64,000 bases of DNA from Actinoplanes sichuanensis (GCF_033097365.1 NZ_AP028461.1:10195501-10259500); one strand, 5' to 3'. Shown: positions 14,732 through 25,990, counted from the stretch's first letter. The notes: a model not told the origin generated them from the letters alone. Numbers and translations: made by a program.

Positions 14732-16537
14732 ATGAGTCACGTTCTCGCCGCGGTTGCCTGGCCCTACGCCAACGGCCCGCGCCACATCGGTCATGTTTCC
14801 GGTTTCGGGGTGCCCTCCGACGTTTTCAGCCGGTACATGCGGATGGCCGGCCACGACGTGCTCATGGTGTCCGGCACCGACGAGCACGGCACCCCGATCC
14901 AGGTGCAGGCCGACGCCGACGGGGTGACCCCGCGGCAGCTCGCCGACCGTTACAACCGGGTGATCGTGGAGGACCTGCACGGGCTGGGCCTCTCCTACGA
15001 CCTGTTCACCCGGACGACCACGCGCAACCACTACGCGATCGTCCAGGAGCTGTTCGAGGGTCTGCACCGCAACGGCTACATCGTCGCCCGAACCACGTTG
15101 GGTGCGATCTCCCCGTCCACCGGCCGCACCCTGCCCGACCGCTACATCGAGGGCACCTGCCCGATCTGCGGCTACGACGGTGCCCGCGGCGACCAGTGCG
15201 ACAACTGCGGTAACCAGCTCGATCCGGAGCAGCTGGTCAACCCGCGTTCCCGGATCAACGGCGAGACCCCGCAGTTCGTCGAGACCGAGCACTTCTTCCT
15301 GGACCTGCCGGCGTTCGCCGAGGCGATCGGCGGCTGGCTGGACCGCCGGGAGAATTGGCGGCCCAACGTCCTGAAGTTCTCCCGCAACCTGCTCGACGAC
15401 CTCCAGCCCCGGGCCATCACCCGTGACCTGGAGTGGGGCGTCCCGATCCCGCTCGACGGCTGGCGTGACCGCAACGACAAGCGCATCTACGTCTGGTTCG
15501 ACGCGGTCATCGGCTACCTGTCGGCGTCCGTCGAGTGGGCCCGGCGCACCGGTGACCCGGAGGCGTGGCGGCAGTGGTGGTCGGCCGACGCGCAGGGCAA
15601 GGACGCGCTCGGTTACTACTTCATGGGCAAGGACAACATCGTCTTCCACTCGGTGATCTGGCCGGCCCTGCTGCTCGGCTACTCCGGCGAGGGCGACAAG
15701 GCCGGTGTCCCGGGTGACCTGGGCCGGCTGAACCTGCCCACCGAGGTCGTGTCGAGTGAGTACCTGACGATGGAGGGCAAGAAGTTCTCCTCGTCGCGTC
15801 GGGTGGTCATCTACGTGCGTGACTTCCTGGAGCGCTACGACGCCGACGCCCTGCGCTACTTCATCGCGGCGGCCGGCCCCGAGTCCAACGACACCGACTT
15901 CACCTGGGCCGAGTTCGTCCGCCGTAACAACGACGAGCTGGTCGCCGGCTGGGGCAACCTGGTCAACCGGTCGGTCTCGATGGCCGCGAAGAACTTCGGT
16001 GAGATTCCGGCGGCCGGCGAGCTGACCGAGGAGGATCGCGCGGTGCTGGCGGTCGCCCAGGCCGGTTTCGCCACGGTCGGCGAGCTGATCGGCAAGCACC
16101 GGCAGAAAGCGGCGATCGGCGAGGCGATGCGGGTGGTCGCCGAGGCCAACAAGTATCTGTCCGAGCAGGCCCCGTGGAAGCTGAAGTCCGAAGAGGACAA
16201 GCCGCGTCAGGCCACCATCCTGCATGTGGCGCTGCAGGTGGTCAGTGACGCCAACACGTTGCTGACCCCGTTCCTGCCGCACTCCGCGCAGAAGGTGTTC
16301 GAGCTGCTCGGCGGCGAGGGCGTGCACGCACCGATGCCGCGGATCGAGGAGGTCGACGATCTCGACGGCGGCCCGGCGTACCCGATCCTGACCGGCGACT
16401 ACACCGTCGGCGCCCGCTGGGAGTCGGTGCCGCTGACCGCAGGTACTCCGCTGGCCGCGCCGAAACCGGTCTTCCGGAAGCTCGATCCGTCCGTTGTGGA
16501 CGAGGAGCTGGCCCGCCTCGGCGGCGAGGAGTCCTGA
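14732..16537 (+). CDS. metG: Methionyl-tRNA synthetase
   Basis: A 601-residue class I synthetase that charges tRNA-Met. The HIGH motif is literal (RHIGH at about residue 20). The connective domain carries a zinc knuckle (CPICGYDG ... CDNCG at about residues 143-160). The KMSKS loop is KFSSS (about residue 350), a variant usual in MetRS. A C-terminal anticodon-binding helical domain follows ([13 protein letters not shown]). The start ATG 14732 gives the standard [14 protein letters not shown] beginning. Monocistronic context, with no ribosome binding site and a -10 immediately upstream. Confidence 0.96.
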   Translation: MSHVLAAVAWPYANGPRHIGHVSGFGVPSDVFSRYMRMAGHDVLMVSGTDEHGTPIQVQADADGVTPRQLADRYNRVIVEDLHGLGLSYDLFTRTTTRNHYAIVQELFEGLHRNGYIVARTTLGAISPSTGRTLPDRYIEGTCPICGYDGARGDQCDNCGNQLDPEQLVNPRSRINGETPQFVETEHFFLDLPAFAEAIGGWLDRRENWRPNVLKFSRNLLDDLQPRAITRDLEWGVPIPLDGWRDRNDKRIYVWFDAVIGYLSASVEWARRTGDPEAWRQWWSADAQGKDALGYYFMGKDNIVFHSVIWPALLLGYSGEGDKAGVPGDLGRLNLPTEVVSSEYLTMEGKKFSSSRRVVIYVRDFLERYDADALRYFIAAAGPESNDTDFTWAEFVRRNNDELVAGWGNLVNRSVSMAAKNFGEIPAAGELTEEDRAVLAVAQAGFATVGELIGKHRQKAAIGEAMRVVAEANKYLSEQAPWKLKSEEDKPRQATILHVALQVVSDANTLLTPFLPHSAQKVFELLGGEGVHAPMPRIEEVDDLDGGPAYPILTGDYTVGARWESVPLTAGTPLAAPKPVFRKLDPSVVDEELARLGGEES

Positions 16538-16553
16538 GGCACTCTCAAATGCG

Positions 16554-16583
16554 TTGATCCCTCGTGGTACCGAACGGTAGGTT
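16554..16583 (+). promoter_or_regulatory. Candidate promoter of the secreted PKD protein
   Basis: TTGATC (16554-16559) and TAGGTT (16578-16583) are separated by 18 bp. A small dyad CGATACG/CGTATCG (16617-16634) lies in the leader between this promoter and the gene. Confidence 0.45.
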
Positions 16584-16679
16584 CATCGGTGCCACGGGGG
16601 AACGGGGGCGTTTCATCGATACGTGTCCGTATCGGTTGCTCAGCTCCTTCGTGTGGCTCTCACCCCTCGAAGGAGTTCT

Positions 16680-17930
16680 GTGAAGATTCGCTTCACGCGG
16701 CCCGCCGTGGTCGCGGTTGCTCTCGTCACCGGCAGCGCCCTGGTGGGCTCGCCCGCCTACGCGATCCCGGGTTCGCCCGACGGTGCTCCGACCGGTCAGG
16801 GCGGGGCGACTGTCACCGAGCAGTCCGCTTCCACTCTGGACGCCATCGACCCGGGCACCATCGATCCCGGGACGACCGATCCCGGGACCACCGACCCGGG
16901 TACCACCGACCCCGGCACGACCGAGCCGGTCCCGGCCGACCCGGACACCACGGTGCCGACCGGCTCGTTCCGGATCAATTACACCTCGGTGTGGACCGGC
17001 CAGCGCGTCGTCATCGGCCAGAAGACCACCGAGTTCAAGGACGAGGGTGACGACCAGGCGACCCTGAAGCGCGTGGTCACCTGGGGCGACGGCACCAGCA
17101 CCGTGCTCAGCCCGACCGCGGAGACGGCCACCAAGCAGTACAACCGGGCCGGTAACTTCAAGGTCACCGTGACCATCACCGACCCGGCCGGCAACGTCTC
17201 GGCGATCCCGGCCAAGACCGTCGCGGTGACCATCCCGGCCGGCCAGATCACGCTCAACAAGAAGGCCGTCTACCAGGGCGCCCTCTTCAACGTGAAGATC
17301 AACAAGGTGCCTGCCGGCGCGAAGACCTACCGGATCGACTGGGCCGACGGCTCGTTCTCCGAGCACAAGGCGTCGCAGCGTTCGATGAGCGGTTACATCC
17401 ACTACTACTGGAAGTGGGACGCCGCCCAGGGGACCTGGGTCCGCAACGGCAAGGGCCGGATCTCCGGCGTCCGGGCGCTCAAGGTCTCCTGGGGTAACGA
17501 CAAGGGCTACGCCTACTTCCAGACCGCCGCGAAGATCAACATCGTCAAGGACGTCACGCGGCCCGGCCTCACGATCAAGAAGCCGTCCTCGACGAACCGG
17601 GCGAGCTCCTGGAAGACGATCAAGGGCACGGTGAGCGACAAGCAGTCCGGTCTGCGCCACGTCGGCGTCACCGCGTACCGGGTCACCTCGACCGGCAAGG
17701 CCTACTGCCTGACCCCGGCCCGCAAGTGGAAGCGCTACTACACCGAGGCCGACGTCCAGAAGTACTGCACCTACACCGGTGTCAAGGTGAAGGTCGTCAA
17801 CGGCAAGTGGTCGCTGACCCTCCCGGCCGGCCTCGGCAAGAACCAGTTCTTCCAGGTCAGCGCATGGGCGTACGACTGGGCGGACAACTACCGCGGCACC
17901 TCCCGTACCGCGAAGATCACCCGCAGCTGA
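16680..17930 (+). CDS. Secreted protein with PKD/Ig-like domain
   Basis: A 416-residue exported protein. Residues 1-29 form a Sec signal peptide (MKIRFTRPAVVAVALV ... SPAYA) with likely cleavage after AYA. A linker of five DPGT(T/I) units follows (about residues 58-82), then a PKD-like beta domain (VVTWGDGTSTVL ... AGNFKVTVTITDPAGN at about 135-180) and further Ig-like strands, ending with AWAYDWADNYRGTSR. Six cysteines or fewer are visible; there is no catalytic motif. Such proteins bind surfaces or polysaccharides; the ligand is unknown. GTG 16680 has AAGGAG five bases upstream. The stop is followed by a strong terminator. Confidence 0.7.
   Translation: MKIRFTRPAVVAVALVTGSALVGSPAYAIPGSPDGAPTGQGGATVTEQSASTLDAIDPGTIDPGTTDPGTTDPGTTDPGTTEPVPADPDTTVPTGSFRINYTSVWTGQRVVIGQKTTEFKDEGDDQATLKRVVTWGDGTSTVLSPTAETATKQYNRAGNFKVTVTITDPAGNVSAIPAKTVAVTIPAGQITLNKKAVYQGALFNVKINKVPAGAKTYRIDWADGSFSEHKASQRSMSGYIHYYWKWDAAQGTWVRNGKGRISGVRALKVSWGNDKGYAYFQTAAKINIVKDVTRPGLTIKKPSSTNRASSWKTIKGTVSDKQSGLRHVGVTAYRVTSTGKAYCLTPARKWKRYYTEADVQKYCTYTGVKVKVVNGKWSLTLPAGLGKNQFFQVSAWAYDWADNYRGTSRTAKITRS
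16850..16924. repeat. 15-bp tandem repeats encoding DPGTT
   Basis: Five imperfect 15-bp units (GACCCGGGCACCATC type) encode the Asp-Pro-Gly-Thr-Thr linker of the secreted PKD protein. Limits are approximate. Confidence 0.7.
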
Positions 17931-17936
17931 GACACC

Positions 17937-17972
17937 GATGCCCCGCCGAGCCGCACGGCTCGGCGGGGCATC
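17937..17972. terminator. Bidirectional terminator between convergent genes
   Basis: GATGCCCCGCCGAGCC (17937-17952) and GGCTCGGCGGGGCATC (17957-17972) form a perfect 16-bp stem with a GCAC loop, placed between the stops at 17930 and 17980. Confidence 0.85.
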
Positions 17973-17979
17973 GCCGTCT

Positions 17980-19014
17980 TCAGAGCTGGTACCCGATCTC
18001 CGCGATGTGATGGTCGGTGATCTCACCGATCGGCGCCCAAGCCTCGTAGACGCCCCGCTCGTAGCACCGGGCCCCGACCGCGTTGATCGTGTCCGCGTCC
18101 GGGCGCAGCAGCCGCAGCCGGGCCCACGTCTCGTCGCGCTGGAGCACCCAGCACGGCACACCCCGCCAGCGCGCCTGCTCGGCCCGCCGGGACAGGGTCT
18201 GCACCGGGTACCGCGCGGCCCGGGTCAGCGCCCGCACCCGGAACTCGCCGGGCGGGTCGGCGACCGCCTCGTACTCGTTGCTGTCGATCCGCCCGACCAG
18301 CCGCGACGAGGCCGCCGCGGTGCACGGCACATACTCGCGATCCGGGCTGCCCCCGGGGATCTCGGACAACAGCCCCCGCCAGCGCGGACCGGCCAGCCGC
18401 AACCACCCGTGCTGCTCCGGCTGGTACGTGTACAGCACCACCTCGTCACCGCCCGGCAGATAGGCGAGCAACTGGGCGTTCGCCGACAGCGGCAGATCAG
18501 CGAAACCGGCGGTGATGTACTCCGGGATCAGATCATCGGTGCTCGGGCTGAACCCGGTGCCGAGCACCATCGCCCCGATCCGCGAATGCCCCGGCAGACC
18601 GGGCAGACCCGGCTGCGCCGCCCCGGCCGGAACCTCGTAGTCGACCGGATCGACGGCCCGCCACCGCAGCGCGAACGTCACATGGTCGTCGGACATCCCG
18701 TCAGTGCGCAGCAGCCCCAGTTCGCGGGGCTCGGTCAGGTGGGCGATGTCGCACGAGCGGTAGCAGAAGCCGTACGGAAGCCAGCCCCCGAGATGACCGG
18801 CGACCTGCGCGGGGGAGAGCACCTTGGTCATCCGGGTGCCACGACGGATCGCCGCGGTCGCCCGGATCCGGCGCAGCTCGGCGTCGTCCCGGTAACCGAT
18901 GGATTGGCTCATCGCCTGCACCTGCTGCCAGTTCAGGTCACGGCGAAGCGGCGCCATCAGGGGTGGGTCGAGCGGGTCGGCGCCCAGATCGCTGTCCTCA
19001 CCGGTCACGGTCAC
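17980..19014 (-). CDS. Hypothetical protein
   Basis: A 344-residue protein without a domain I can name. It has no signal peptide or membrane helix and is rich in Arg, Leu and aromatic residues. Motif-like stretches include LGGWLPYGFCYRSCDIAHL and VPCWVLQRDETWARLRLLRP. Many turns and Pro/Gly suggest a globular mixed fold. GTG 19014 (giving TVTGEDSDLGAD) is chosen over an upstream start at 19074 because TAGGTT lies 7 bases before it, a leaderless arrangement, and because the longer form would overlap the tatD promoter. It is divergent from tatD. Confidence 0.6.
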   Translation of the reverse strand: MTVTGEDSDLGADPLDPPLMAPLRRDLNWQQVQAMSQSIGYRDDAELRRIRATAAIRRGTRMTKVLSPAQVAGHLGGWLPYGFCYRSCDIAHLTEPRELGLLRTDGMSDDHVTFALRWRAVDPVDYEVPAGAAQPGLPGLPGHSRIGAMVLGTGFSPSTDDLIPEYITAGFADLPLSANAQLLAYLPGGDEVVLYTYQPEQHGWLRLAGPRWRGLLSEIPGGSPDREYVPCTAAASSRLVGRIDSNEYEAVADPPGEFRVRALTRAARYPVQTLSRRAEQARWRGVPCWVLQRDETWARLRLLRPDADTINAVGARCYERGVYEAWAPIGEITDHHIAEIGYQL

Positions 19015-19021
19015 GGGCCGC

Positions 19022-19027
19022 AACCTA
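19022..19027 (-). promoter_or_regulatory. Candidate -10 of the hypothetical gene ending at 17980
   Basis: TAGGTT on the minus strand with 7 bases to the GTG at 19014. Confidence 0.4.
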
Positions 19028-19093
19028 AGTGACCACGGTGGATATCGGATGAACTCCCGGTTACCGGAAAACACGGCGTGCAGAATGTCTCAC

Positions 19094-19990
19094 ATGCCTT
19101 CAGCAACCCCCGGCCAGTCTCCTTCAGACCGCCGTCGCGCCAAGGAGTCCCGCCGAGCAGGCGAATTCCCGCCGGCGCCGGAGCCACTAGCGGTTCCGGT
19201 CTTCGACAGCCACACCCATCTCGACCTCACGATCCAGGAGGCCGGTGTCACCGGAGAGGGTGACCCCATCGATGTCCTGATCGCCGCCGCGGCGAAGAGC
19301 GGCATCGATCGGCTGATGCAGGTGGGAGTGGACATCGACTCGTCCCGCTGGGGCGCCGACCTGGCCGACCGCAACGACTCGGTGCTGGCCGCGGTCGCCC
19401 TGCACCCGAACGAGGCACCCCGGCTGTCCGATCTGGACGAATCGCTCCGCCACATCGAGGCGCTGGCCGCCCGCCCCCGGGTCCGTGGCGTCGGCGAGAC
19501 CGGCCTGGACACCTTCCGCACCGGTGAGGAAGGCCGCGCCGCCCAGGAGGAGAGCTTCCGCGCCCACATCGCCATCGCGAAACGCCACCGGAAGGCCCTG
19601 ATCATCCACGACCGCGACGCCCACGCCGACGTCCTGCGCGTCCTCGACGAAGAGGGCGCCCCGGACCGGGTCGTCCTGCACTGCTTCTCCGGCGACGCCG
19701 AGTTCGCCGCCGACTGCGTCCGCCGCGGCTACTACCTCAGCTTCGCCGGCACGGTCACCTTCGCCAGCGCCGCGAACCTGCGCGCCGCCGCCGCGATCAC
19801 CCCACCGACCCAGATGATGGTCGAGACCGACGCGCCCTACCTCACCCCGACGCCGTACCGGGGCCGCCCCAACGCCTCGTATCTGATCCCGATCACCATG
19901 CGCGCCCTCGCCGATGCCTCCGGCACCGACCTCGACACCCTCTGCGCCACCATCTCCGCCAACGGCGACGAGGTCTTCGGCCCCTGGTGA
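19094..19990 (+). CDS. tatD: TatD family metal-dependent DNase
   Basis: A 298-residue TIM-barrel hydrolase of the TatD/YcfH family, which are 3'-5' DNases. The metal ligands are visible in order: FDSHTHLDL (HxH, about residue 38), GVGETGLD (Glu, about 135), LIIHDRDAH (His), LHCFSG (His) and VETDAPYLTP (Asp, about 245). An N-terminal extension of about 35 Pro/Ser-rich residues precedes the barrel. An in-frame ATG at 19085 is possible, but CAGAAT at 19081-19086 would then overlap it; ATG 19094 is 7 bases after that -10, as at other genes here. In many actinobacteria an rpf gene separates tatD and rsmA; here a small gene on the other strand lies between them. Confidence 0.92.
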   Translation: MPSATPGQSPSDRRRAKESRRAGEFPPAPEPLAVPVFDSHTHLDLTIQEAGVTGEGDPIDVLIAAAAKSGIDRLMQVGVDIDSSRWGADLADRNDSVLAAVALHPNEAPRLSDLDESLRHIEALAARPRVRGVGETGLDTFRTGEEGRAAQEESFRAHIAIAKRHRKALIIHDRDAHADVLRVLDEEGAPDRVVLHCFSGDAEFAADCVRRGYYLSFAGTVTFASAANLRAAAAITPPTQMMVETDAPYLTPTPYRGRPNASYLIPITMRALADASGTDLDTLCATISANGDEVFGPW

Positions 19991-20032
19991 CCCCTCATGC
20001 GGTACGGCCGCCCGCCCCGCTCAACCGGGTTC

Positions 20033-20455
20033 CTAATCGGTGATCACCCAGGCGGCGGCGCCCAGCAGCCGGCTCAACTGTTCGAGCTGGGTGGCGAAAG
20101 CGGTGGGCGCCGCGTTCAACGGGCCACGAGACACCATCCGCACCGCCCAACGATGTCCGGGCGCCACGTTGAAGACCCGATGCACCACCAGCGACCCACG
20201 CGGATCCGGCTCGACCGAGGTCACCCCGCGATACCACCACTCACCCTGCTGCGACACCGACCGGGCCGCCCGGTCCACGGTCACCGTGATCCGGCTGCCC
20301 TCCTGGATCACCACGAACTCGTCACCGTCGTCGTGTTCGATCGTGCCGGTAGCCGCCAGCGGCGAACGACCGCCGGGACCGACGTCCAGCAGCACGGCGG
20401 CGACCGCATCCGGCGCCGCCTCCACCACTGCGCGCAGCTCCAGCAACTTCGTCAT
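20033..20455 (-). CDS. Hypothetical protein, possible SRPBCC-like fold
   Basis: A 140-residue protein. The order of an initial strand (KLLELRAVVEAAPDAV), central beta strands (EFVVIQEGSRITVTVD) and a long C-terminal helix (PTAFATQLEQLSRLLG) resembles START/SRPBCC small-molecule binding proteins, but the match is by pattern only. ATG 20455 has AAGGA upstream. It lies between tatD and rsmA on the opposite strand. Confidence 0.55.
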   Translation of the reverse strand: MTKLLELRAVVEAAPDAVAAVLLDVGPGGRSPLAATGTIEHDDGDEFVVIQEGSRITVTVDRAARSVSQQGEWWYRGVTSVEPDPRGSLVVHRVFNVAPGHRWAVRMVSRGPLNAAPTAFATQLEQLSRLLGAAAWVITD

Positions 20456-20463
20456 GAATCCTT

Positions 20464-20504
20464 CCTACCCGGCGGTGTCCAGTGGCCTACCCGGCGGTGT
20501 CCAG
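20464..20504. repeat. 19-bp direct repeat upstream of rsmA
   Basis: CCTACCCGGCGGTGTCCAG occurs at 20464-20482 and again at 20486-20504 (22-bp period), immediately upstream of the rsmA promoter. It may be a local duplication or a pair of binding sites. Confidence 0.7.
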
Positions 20505-20523
20505 GGGCTCCGGCGGCTCACCG

Positions 20524-20529
20524 TAGGCT
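20524..20529 (+). promoter_or_regulatory. Candidate -10 of rsmA
   Basis: TAGGCT with 6 bases to the ATG at 20536 and no ribosome binding site, as for a leaderless transcript. Confidence 0.5.
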
Positions 20530-20535
20530 CTGGCC

Positions 20536-21423
20536 ATGGCGGAAACACTTCTCGGCCCGGCGGAGATCCGGGAACTGGCCGCGCGCCTCGGCGTCGCGCC
20601 GACCAAGAAGCTCGGCCAGAACTTCCTGCACGACCCCAACACCATCCGCCGGATCGTCGCCGCGGCCGGGCTGCACCCCGATGACGTGGCCCTGGAGGTC
20701 GGCCCCGGGCTCGGCTCCCTCACCCTCGGCCTGACCGCGACGGTCCGGCACGTGCACGCCGTGGAGATCGACCCCACCCTGGCCGAGGCGCTACCCGAGA
20801 CGGTGACCGCACCCCACCTGACCGTCCACCTCTCCGACGCCCTCAAGATCAAAGGTCACGCCTTCGACCCGGCGCCCACCATGCTGGTGGCCAACCTGCC
20901 CTACAACGTCGCCGTCCCCGTCGTGCTGCACCTGCTGGCCGAACTGCCCACCCTGCGCGGCGGCCTGGTGATGGTGCAGAAAGAGGTCGCCGACCGGCTC
21001 GTCGCCGGCCCCGGCTCGAAGGTCTACGGGGTGCCCTCGGTCAAACTCGCCTGGTATGCGGAGGCCAAAGCAGCAGGCAAGGTGCCGCCCGCGGTTTTCT
21101 GGCCGGTGCCCAACGTGGACTCCGGGCTGGTCGCTTTCACCAGACGCGAGCCACCCGCCGACGCCGACCGGACCGACGTGTTCACCGTCGTGGACGCCGC
21201 GTTCGCCCAACGCCGCAAGACCCTGCGAGCCGCCCTCGCCGGCTGGGCCGGCGGCCCCGACAAGGCCGAGTCGGTGCTGCGTGCGGCCGGGGTCAGCCCG
21301 CAGGCCAGAGGCGAGGCACTGACCGTCGGCGAGTTCGCCGCGATCGCCGCGGCGGCAAAACTGTCAGGGCCCGGCGGTAAGCTCAGCCCGTCCGGTGCGC
21401 AGCCCGAGGAGGTGGACTCATGA
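20536..21423 (+). CDS. rsmA: 16S rRNA (adenine1518/1519-N6)-dimethyltransferase
   Basis: A 295-residue KsgA-type methyltransferase that dimethylates two adenines near the 3' end of 16S rRNA late in 30S assembly. Visible marks: [14 protein letters not shown] at about residue 28, SAM-binding motif [12 protein letters not shown] at about residue 52, [10 protein letters not shown], and the catalytic NLPYN motif at about residue 120, then [12 protein letters not shown] and FAQRRKTLR in the C-terminal domain. It lacks the drug-resistance features of Erm. It overlaps the next gene by ATGA. Confidence 0.95.
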   Translation: MAETLLGPAEIRELAARLGVAPTKKLGQNFLHDPNTIRRIVAAAGLHPDDVALEVGPGLGSLTLGLTATVRHVHAVEIDPTLAEALPETVTAPHLTVHLSDALKIKGHAFDPAPTMLVANLPYNVAVPVVLHLLAELPTLRGGLVMVQKEVADRLVAGPGSKVYGVPSVKLAWYAEAKAAGKVPPAVFWPVPNVDSGLVAFTRREPPADADRTDVFTVVDAAFAQRRKTLRAALAGWAGGPDKAESVLRAAGVSPQARGEALTVGEFAAIAAAAKLSGPGGKLSPSGAQPEEVDS

Positions 21424-21995
21424 CCGCGGAGCCGATCGGTCGTGCCCCGTGGGCGCTCGACCTGACCAGGCAGCGCCTGGCCAACTTCACCCTCGAGGAC
21501 ATCCTCGACCTGCCCGATGACGCCCCCCGCGTCGAGCTTCGTGACGGAGTCATGATTTTGGTTCCCTCCCCGACGATCGGCCATCAGACCATCGGGAATC
21601 TGTTGTGGCTGTGGTTCCGGCAGCACGCACCCGAGCAATTCCTGGCGGCCACCGCGGTCGGCGTGGCGATCAGCGCCCGGGACAGTTTCGAGCCGGATGT
21701 GGTCCTGCTCCGCCAGCCGATCGTGAACTCACACCACTACTTCCTGCCGGACCAGGTCGAAATTGCGGTGGAGATCGTCTCTCCCGGGACCAAACGGCGC
21801 GACCGGATGGAGAAACCGCCGGGCTACGAGGCCGCCGGCATCCGGCATTTCTGGCGGATCGAGCAGGACCCGCTCCACGTCTTCGCCTATGACCTCGTCG
21901 GCGGCCGCTACGAGTTGGTCGGCGACTCGGACACGGAGCTGGTGTTGAGCGCGCCGTTCGAGATCAGGCTCCCGATCCGGGACATCACTCCGTGA
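21420..21995 (+). CDS. Uma2 (DUF820) family endonuclease-like protein
   Basis: A 191-residue PD-(D/E)XK-fold protein of the Uma2 family. Marks: [15 protein letters not shown] at about residue 40, SFEPDVVLL (catalytic Asp, about residue 93), [13 protein letters not shown] (catalytic Glu, about residue 118), then [16 protein letters not shown]. The Lys of the usual D-x-K arrangement appears as EKPPGYE. The family is expanded in cyanobacteria and actinobacteria; its biological role is unclear. It overlaps both neighbours by 4 bp (ATGA with rsmA, GTGA with ispE), so it is translated as part of a conserved housekeeping unit, which is odd for such a gene. Confidence 0.82.
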   Translation: MTAEPIGRAPWALDLTRQRLANFTLEDILDLPDDAPRVELRDGVMILVPSPTIGHQTIGNLLWLWFRQHAPEQFLAATAVGVAISARDSFEPDVVLLRQPIVNSHHYFLPDQVEIAVEIVSPGTKRRDRMEKPPGYEAAGIRHFWRIEQDPLHVFAYDLVGGRYELVGDSDTELVLSAPFEIRLPIRDITP

Positions 21996-22945
21996 CGGAG
22001 GCCTGGGGCCCGGACGATGACGAGCCACGTCCGCATCGAGGCCCGGTCAAGGTTCGCGTGCCGGCGAAAATCAATCTGCACCTCGCCGTCGGCCCGCTCC
22101 GGCCCGACGGCTACCACGAGCTCAACACCGTCTACCACGCGATCAGCCTGTTCGACGAGCTCACCGCCCGCCGCGGAGACACCCTCACCCTGACCATGGA
22201 GGGCGAGGGCACCGGCGAGCTGGAGCTCGACGAGACCAACCTGATCATCCGGGCCGCCCGCGCACTGGCCGCCCGCGGCCGCGTCCCGGCATACGCCCGG
22301 CTACACCTGCGCAAGAGCATCCCGCTGGCCGGCGGCCTGGCCGGCGGCAGCGCCGACGCCGCAGCCACCCTGATCGCCTGCGACCTGCTCTGGGGCCTCG
22401 GCATGTCCCGCGACGAACTCGCCGAAGTCGGCGCCCAACTCGGCTCCGACATCCCGTTCCTGCTGCACGGCGGCACCGCCCTCGGCACCGGCCACGGCGA
22501 AGCGGTCAGCCCCATCCTGGCCCGCCCCACCACCTGGCACTGGGTGGTCGCCATCGCCGACGGCGGCCTGTCCACCCCCGCCGTCTACCGCGAGCTCGAC
22601 CGGCTCCGCGCCACCGACCGGCCCGCCCCACCCGAGCCACTGGGCGGCCCCGACCAGCTGATGGCCGCAATGCGCCAACGCGACCCCGAGGTGCTCGGCG
22701 CCGCCCTCGGCAACGACCTCCAAGCAGCCGCACTCTCACTCCGGCCCCAACTCGCCGACGTGCTGAAAGCCGGCCAGGAAGCGGGCGCCATCACCGGGAT
22801 CGTCTCCGGCTCCGGCCCCACCTGCGTCTTCCTCGCCGCCGACGCCGCACACGCCCAAGAGATCGCCGCCGATCTCACCGCCGCGAAAGTATGCCGAGCC
22901 GCGGTCACCGCCCGCGGACCGCAGCCCGGCGCGCGGGTAATCTAG
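21992..22945 (+). CDS. ispE: 4-diphosphocytidyl-2-C-methyl-D-erythritol kinase
   Basis: A 317-residue GHMP kinase of the MEP isoprenoid pathway; it phosphorylates the 2-hydroxyl of CDP-methylerythritol with ATP. Motifs: VKVRVPAKINLHLAVGPLRPDGYHEL (substrate loop, start at about residue 19), ATP-binding IPLAGGLAGGSADAAATL at about residue 108, GSDIPFLLHGGTALGTG, and the C-terminal GSGPTCVFL. All are standard for IspE. GTG 21992 overlaps the upstream stop. The ABC-F gene follows after 7 bp. Confidence 0.95.
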   Translation: MTEAWGPDDDEPRPHRGPVKVRVPAKINLHLAVGPLRPDGYHELNTVYHAISLFDELTARRGDTLTLTMEGEGTGELELDETNLIIRAARALAARGRVPAYARLHLRKSIPLAGGLAGGSADAAATLIACDLLWGLGMSRDELAEVGAQLGSDIPFLLHGGTALGTGHGEAVSPILARPTTWHWVVAIADGGLSTPAVYRELDRLRATDRPAPPEPLGGPDQLMAAMRQRDPEVLGAALGNDLQAAALSLRPQLADVLKAGQEAGAITGIVSGSGPTCVFLAADAAHAQEIAADLTAAKVCRAAVTARGPQPGARVI

Positions 22946-22952
22946 GCGCATC

Positions 22953-24752
<1,800 letters not shown>

Positions 24753-24830
24753 ACCGGGGGGTGTGCCTGCGCCGCTTGTCGGGGATACGCGAGAATCTGC
24801 TCGAAGACACCTGACCTTGGAGACGGAACC

Positions 24831-25292
24831 ATGGCGCACACCCCGGTCAATCACCCGCTTCGGCCGATCTACCGGATCGTCGGCTTCGTCGTCGGCGCCT
24901 ACCTGGTGGCGTTCGGCATCATCGGGTTCATCTCGACGTCCAGCGAAGCCTTCACCGGCCCCGGCGTCCGAGCACTCGGCCAGGGCAGCAACGTCCTGTG
25001 GTCCATCATCTCGCTCGCCCTCGGCGCACTCGTGATCCTCGCCACCGTCGTCGGCCGCAACATCGACGCCGCCGTCGACCAATACCTCGGCTGGGCCCTA
25101 CTCGTCCTCGGCAGCTACTCACTCTGCGTGCTGCGCACCGACGAGGTGAACTTCTTCGGATTCACCATGTCCACCGTCATCGTCACCTACCTGGCCGGCC
25201 TGCTGCTGATCACCGTCAGCCTCTACAGCAAGACCGCCCCCCAATCCCAGACCGGCGCCCCCCGCCAGGTCCGCGAAGGCCGCACCGCCTGA
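24831..25292 (+). CDS. DUF4383 membrane protein
   Basis: A 153-residue protein with four predicted membrane helices (about residues 15-37, 58-79, 90-107 and 115-135), matching actinobacterial DUF4383 in length and in the start HPLRPIYRIVGFVVGAYLV. Function unknown. A GGAG Shine-Dalgarno precedes the ATG at 24831. It ends at a terminator shared with the convergent tetR gene. Confidence 0.75.
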   Translation: MAHTPVNHPLRPIYRIVGFVVGAYLVAFGIIGFISTSSEAFTGPGVRALGQGSNVLWSIISLALGALVILATVVGRNIDAAVDQYLGWALLVLGSYSLCVLRTDEVNFFGFTMSTVIVTYLAGLLLITVSLYSKTAPQSQTGAPRQVREGRTA

Positions 25293-25311
25293 AACACCCA
25301 GCACCACCGGC

Positions 25312-25344
25312 CGCGCCGGGTCCGCACTCAGCGGACCCGGCGCG
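25312..25344. terminator. Bidirectional terminator containing the tetR stop
   Basis: CGCGCCGGGTCCGC (25312-25325) pairs perfectly with GCGGACCCGGCGCG (25331-25344). The 5-base loop holds part of the stop codon of the tetR gene (25328-25330), so the hairpin is half coding. Confidence 0.8.
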
Positions 25345-25990
25345 TCTGCAATCCGGGCTTCGGCTCCAGATGCGACAACCCGTTCCAGGCCAGATTCACC
25401 AGATGCGCCGCCACCATCTCCTTCTTCGGCTTACGCGCCTCCCGCCACCACTGGCCCACCAGCGCCACCATCCCGACCAGCGCCTGCGAATACAACTCAG
25501 CGAACCGCGGATCCAAACCCCGACTCTTGAACTCCGCCCCCAGAATGTGCTCCACCTGATGAGCGACATCATTCATCACACTGGAGAAGTTCCCCGACGC
25601 CGACAACACCGGCGAATTACGAACCAGCACCTGAAACCCGTGCGGCTCCTCGTCGATGTAATCCAACAGAGCCAGCGCCGCCTGCTCCAGCAACTCCCGC
25701 GGATGACCCGCGGTCAACGCCGTCGTGATCCGATCCAACAGCGCACGCACCTCACGGTCGACCACCACCGCATACAGCCCCTCCTTGCCGCCGAAGTGCT
25801 CGTACACGACAGGCTTCGACACCTTCGCCCGCGCCGCCACCTCCTCGACAGTGGTCGCATCGAAACCCCGCTCCGCGAACAGCTGCCGCCCGACGGTGAT
25901 CAGTTGCTCCCTGCGCTGGGCGGCCGGCATCCGGACCCGCGGCACCGGTGATTGCTTGCTGCTGCTGCTGTCGTCGACCTGCTCAGTCAC
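25328..25990 (-). CDS. TetR/AcrR family transcriptional regulator
   Basis: A 220-residue regulator. The N-terminal HTH (about residues 22-68) is clear: REQLITVGRQLFAERGFD, then TTVEEVAARAKVSKPVVYEHFGGKEGLY. The C-terminal ligand-binding part is all-helical with VRNSPVLSASGNFSS and an Arg-rich end. The SKPVVYEHFGGKE recognition helix is of the kind found in actinobacterial regulators of membrane or lipid genes, but the target is unknown. GTG 25990 is preferred to a longer start at 26041, which would intrude on the promoter of the divergent HTH gene. Confidence 0.86.
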   Translation of the reverse strand: MTEQVDDSSSSKQSPVPRVRMPAAQRREQLITVGRQLFAERGFDATTVEEVAARAKVSKPVVYEHFGGKEGLYAVVVDREVRALLDRITTALTAGHPRELLEQAALALLDYIDEEPHGFQVLVRNSPVLSASGNFSSVMNDVAHQVEHILGAEFKSRGLDPRFAELYSQALVGMVALVGQWWREARKPKKEMVAAHLVNLAWNGLSHLEPKPGLQTRRVR

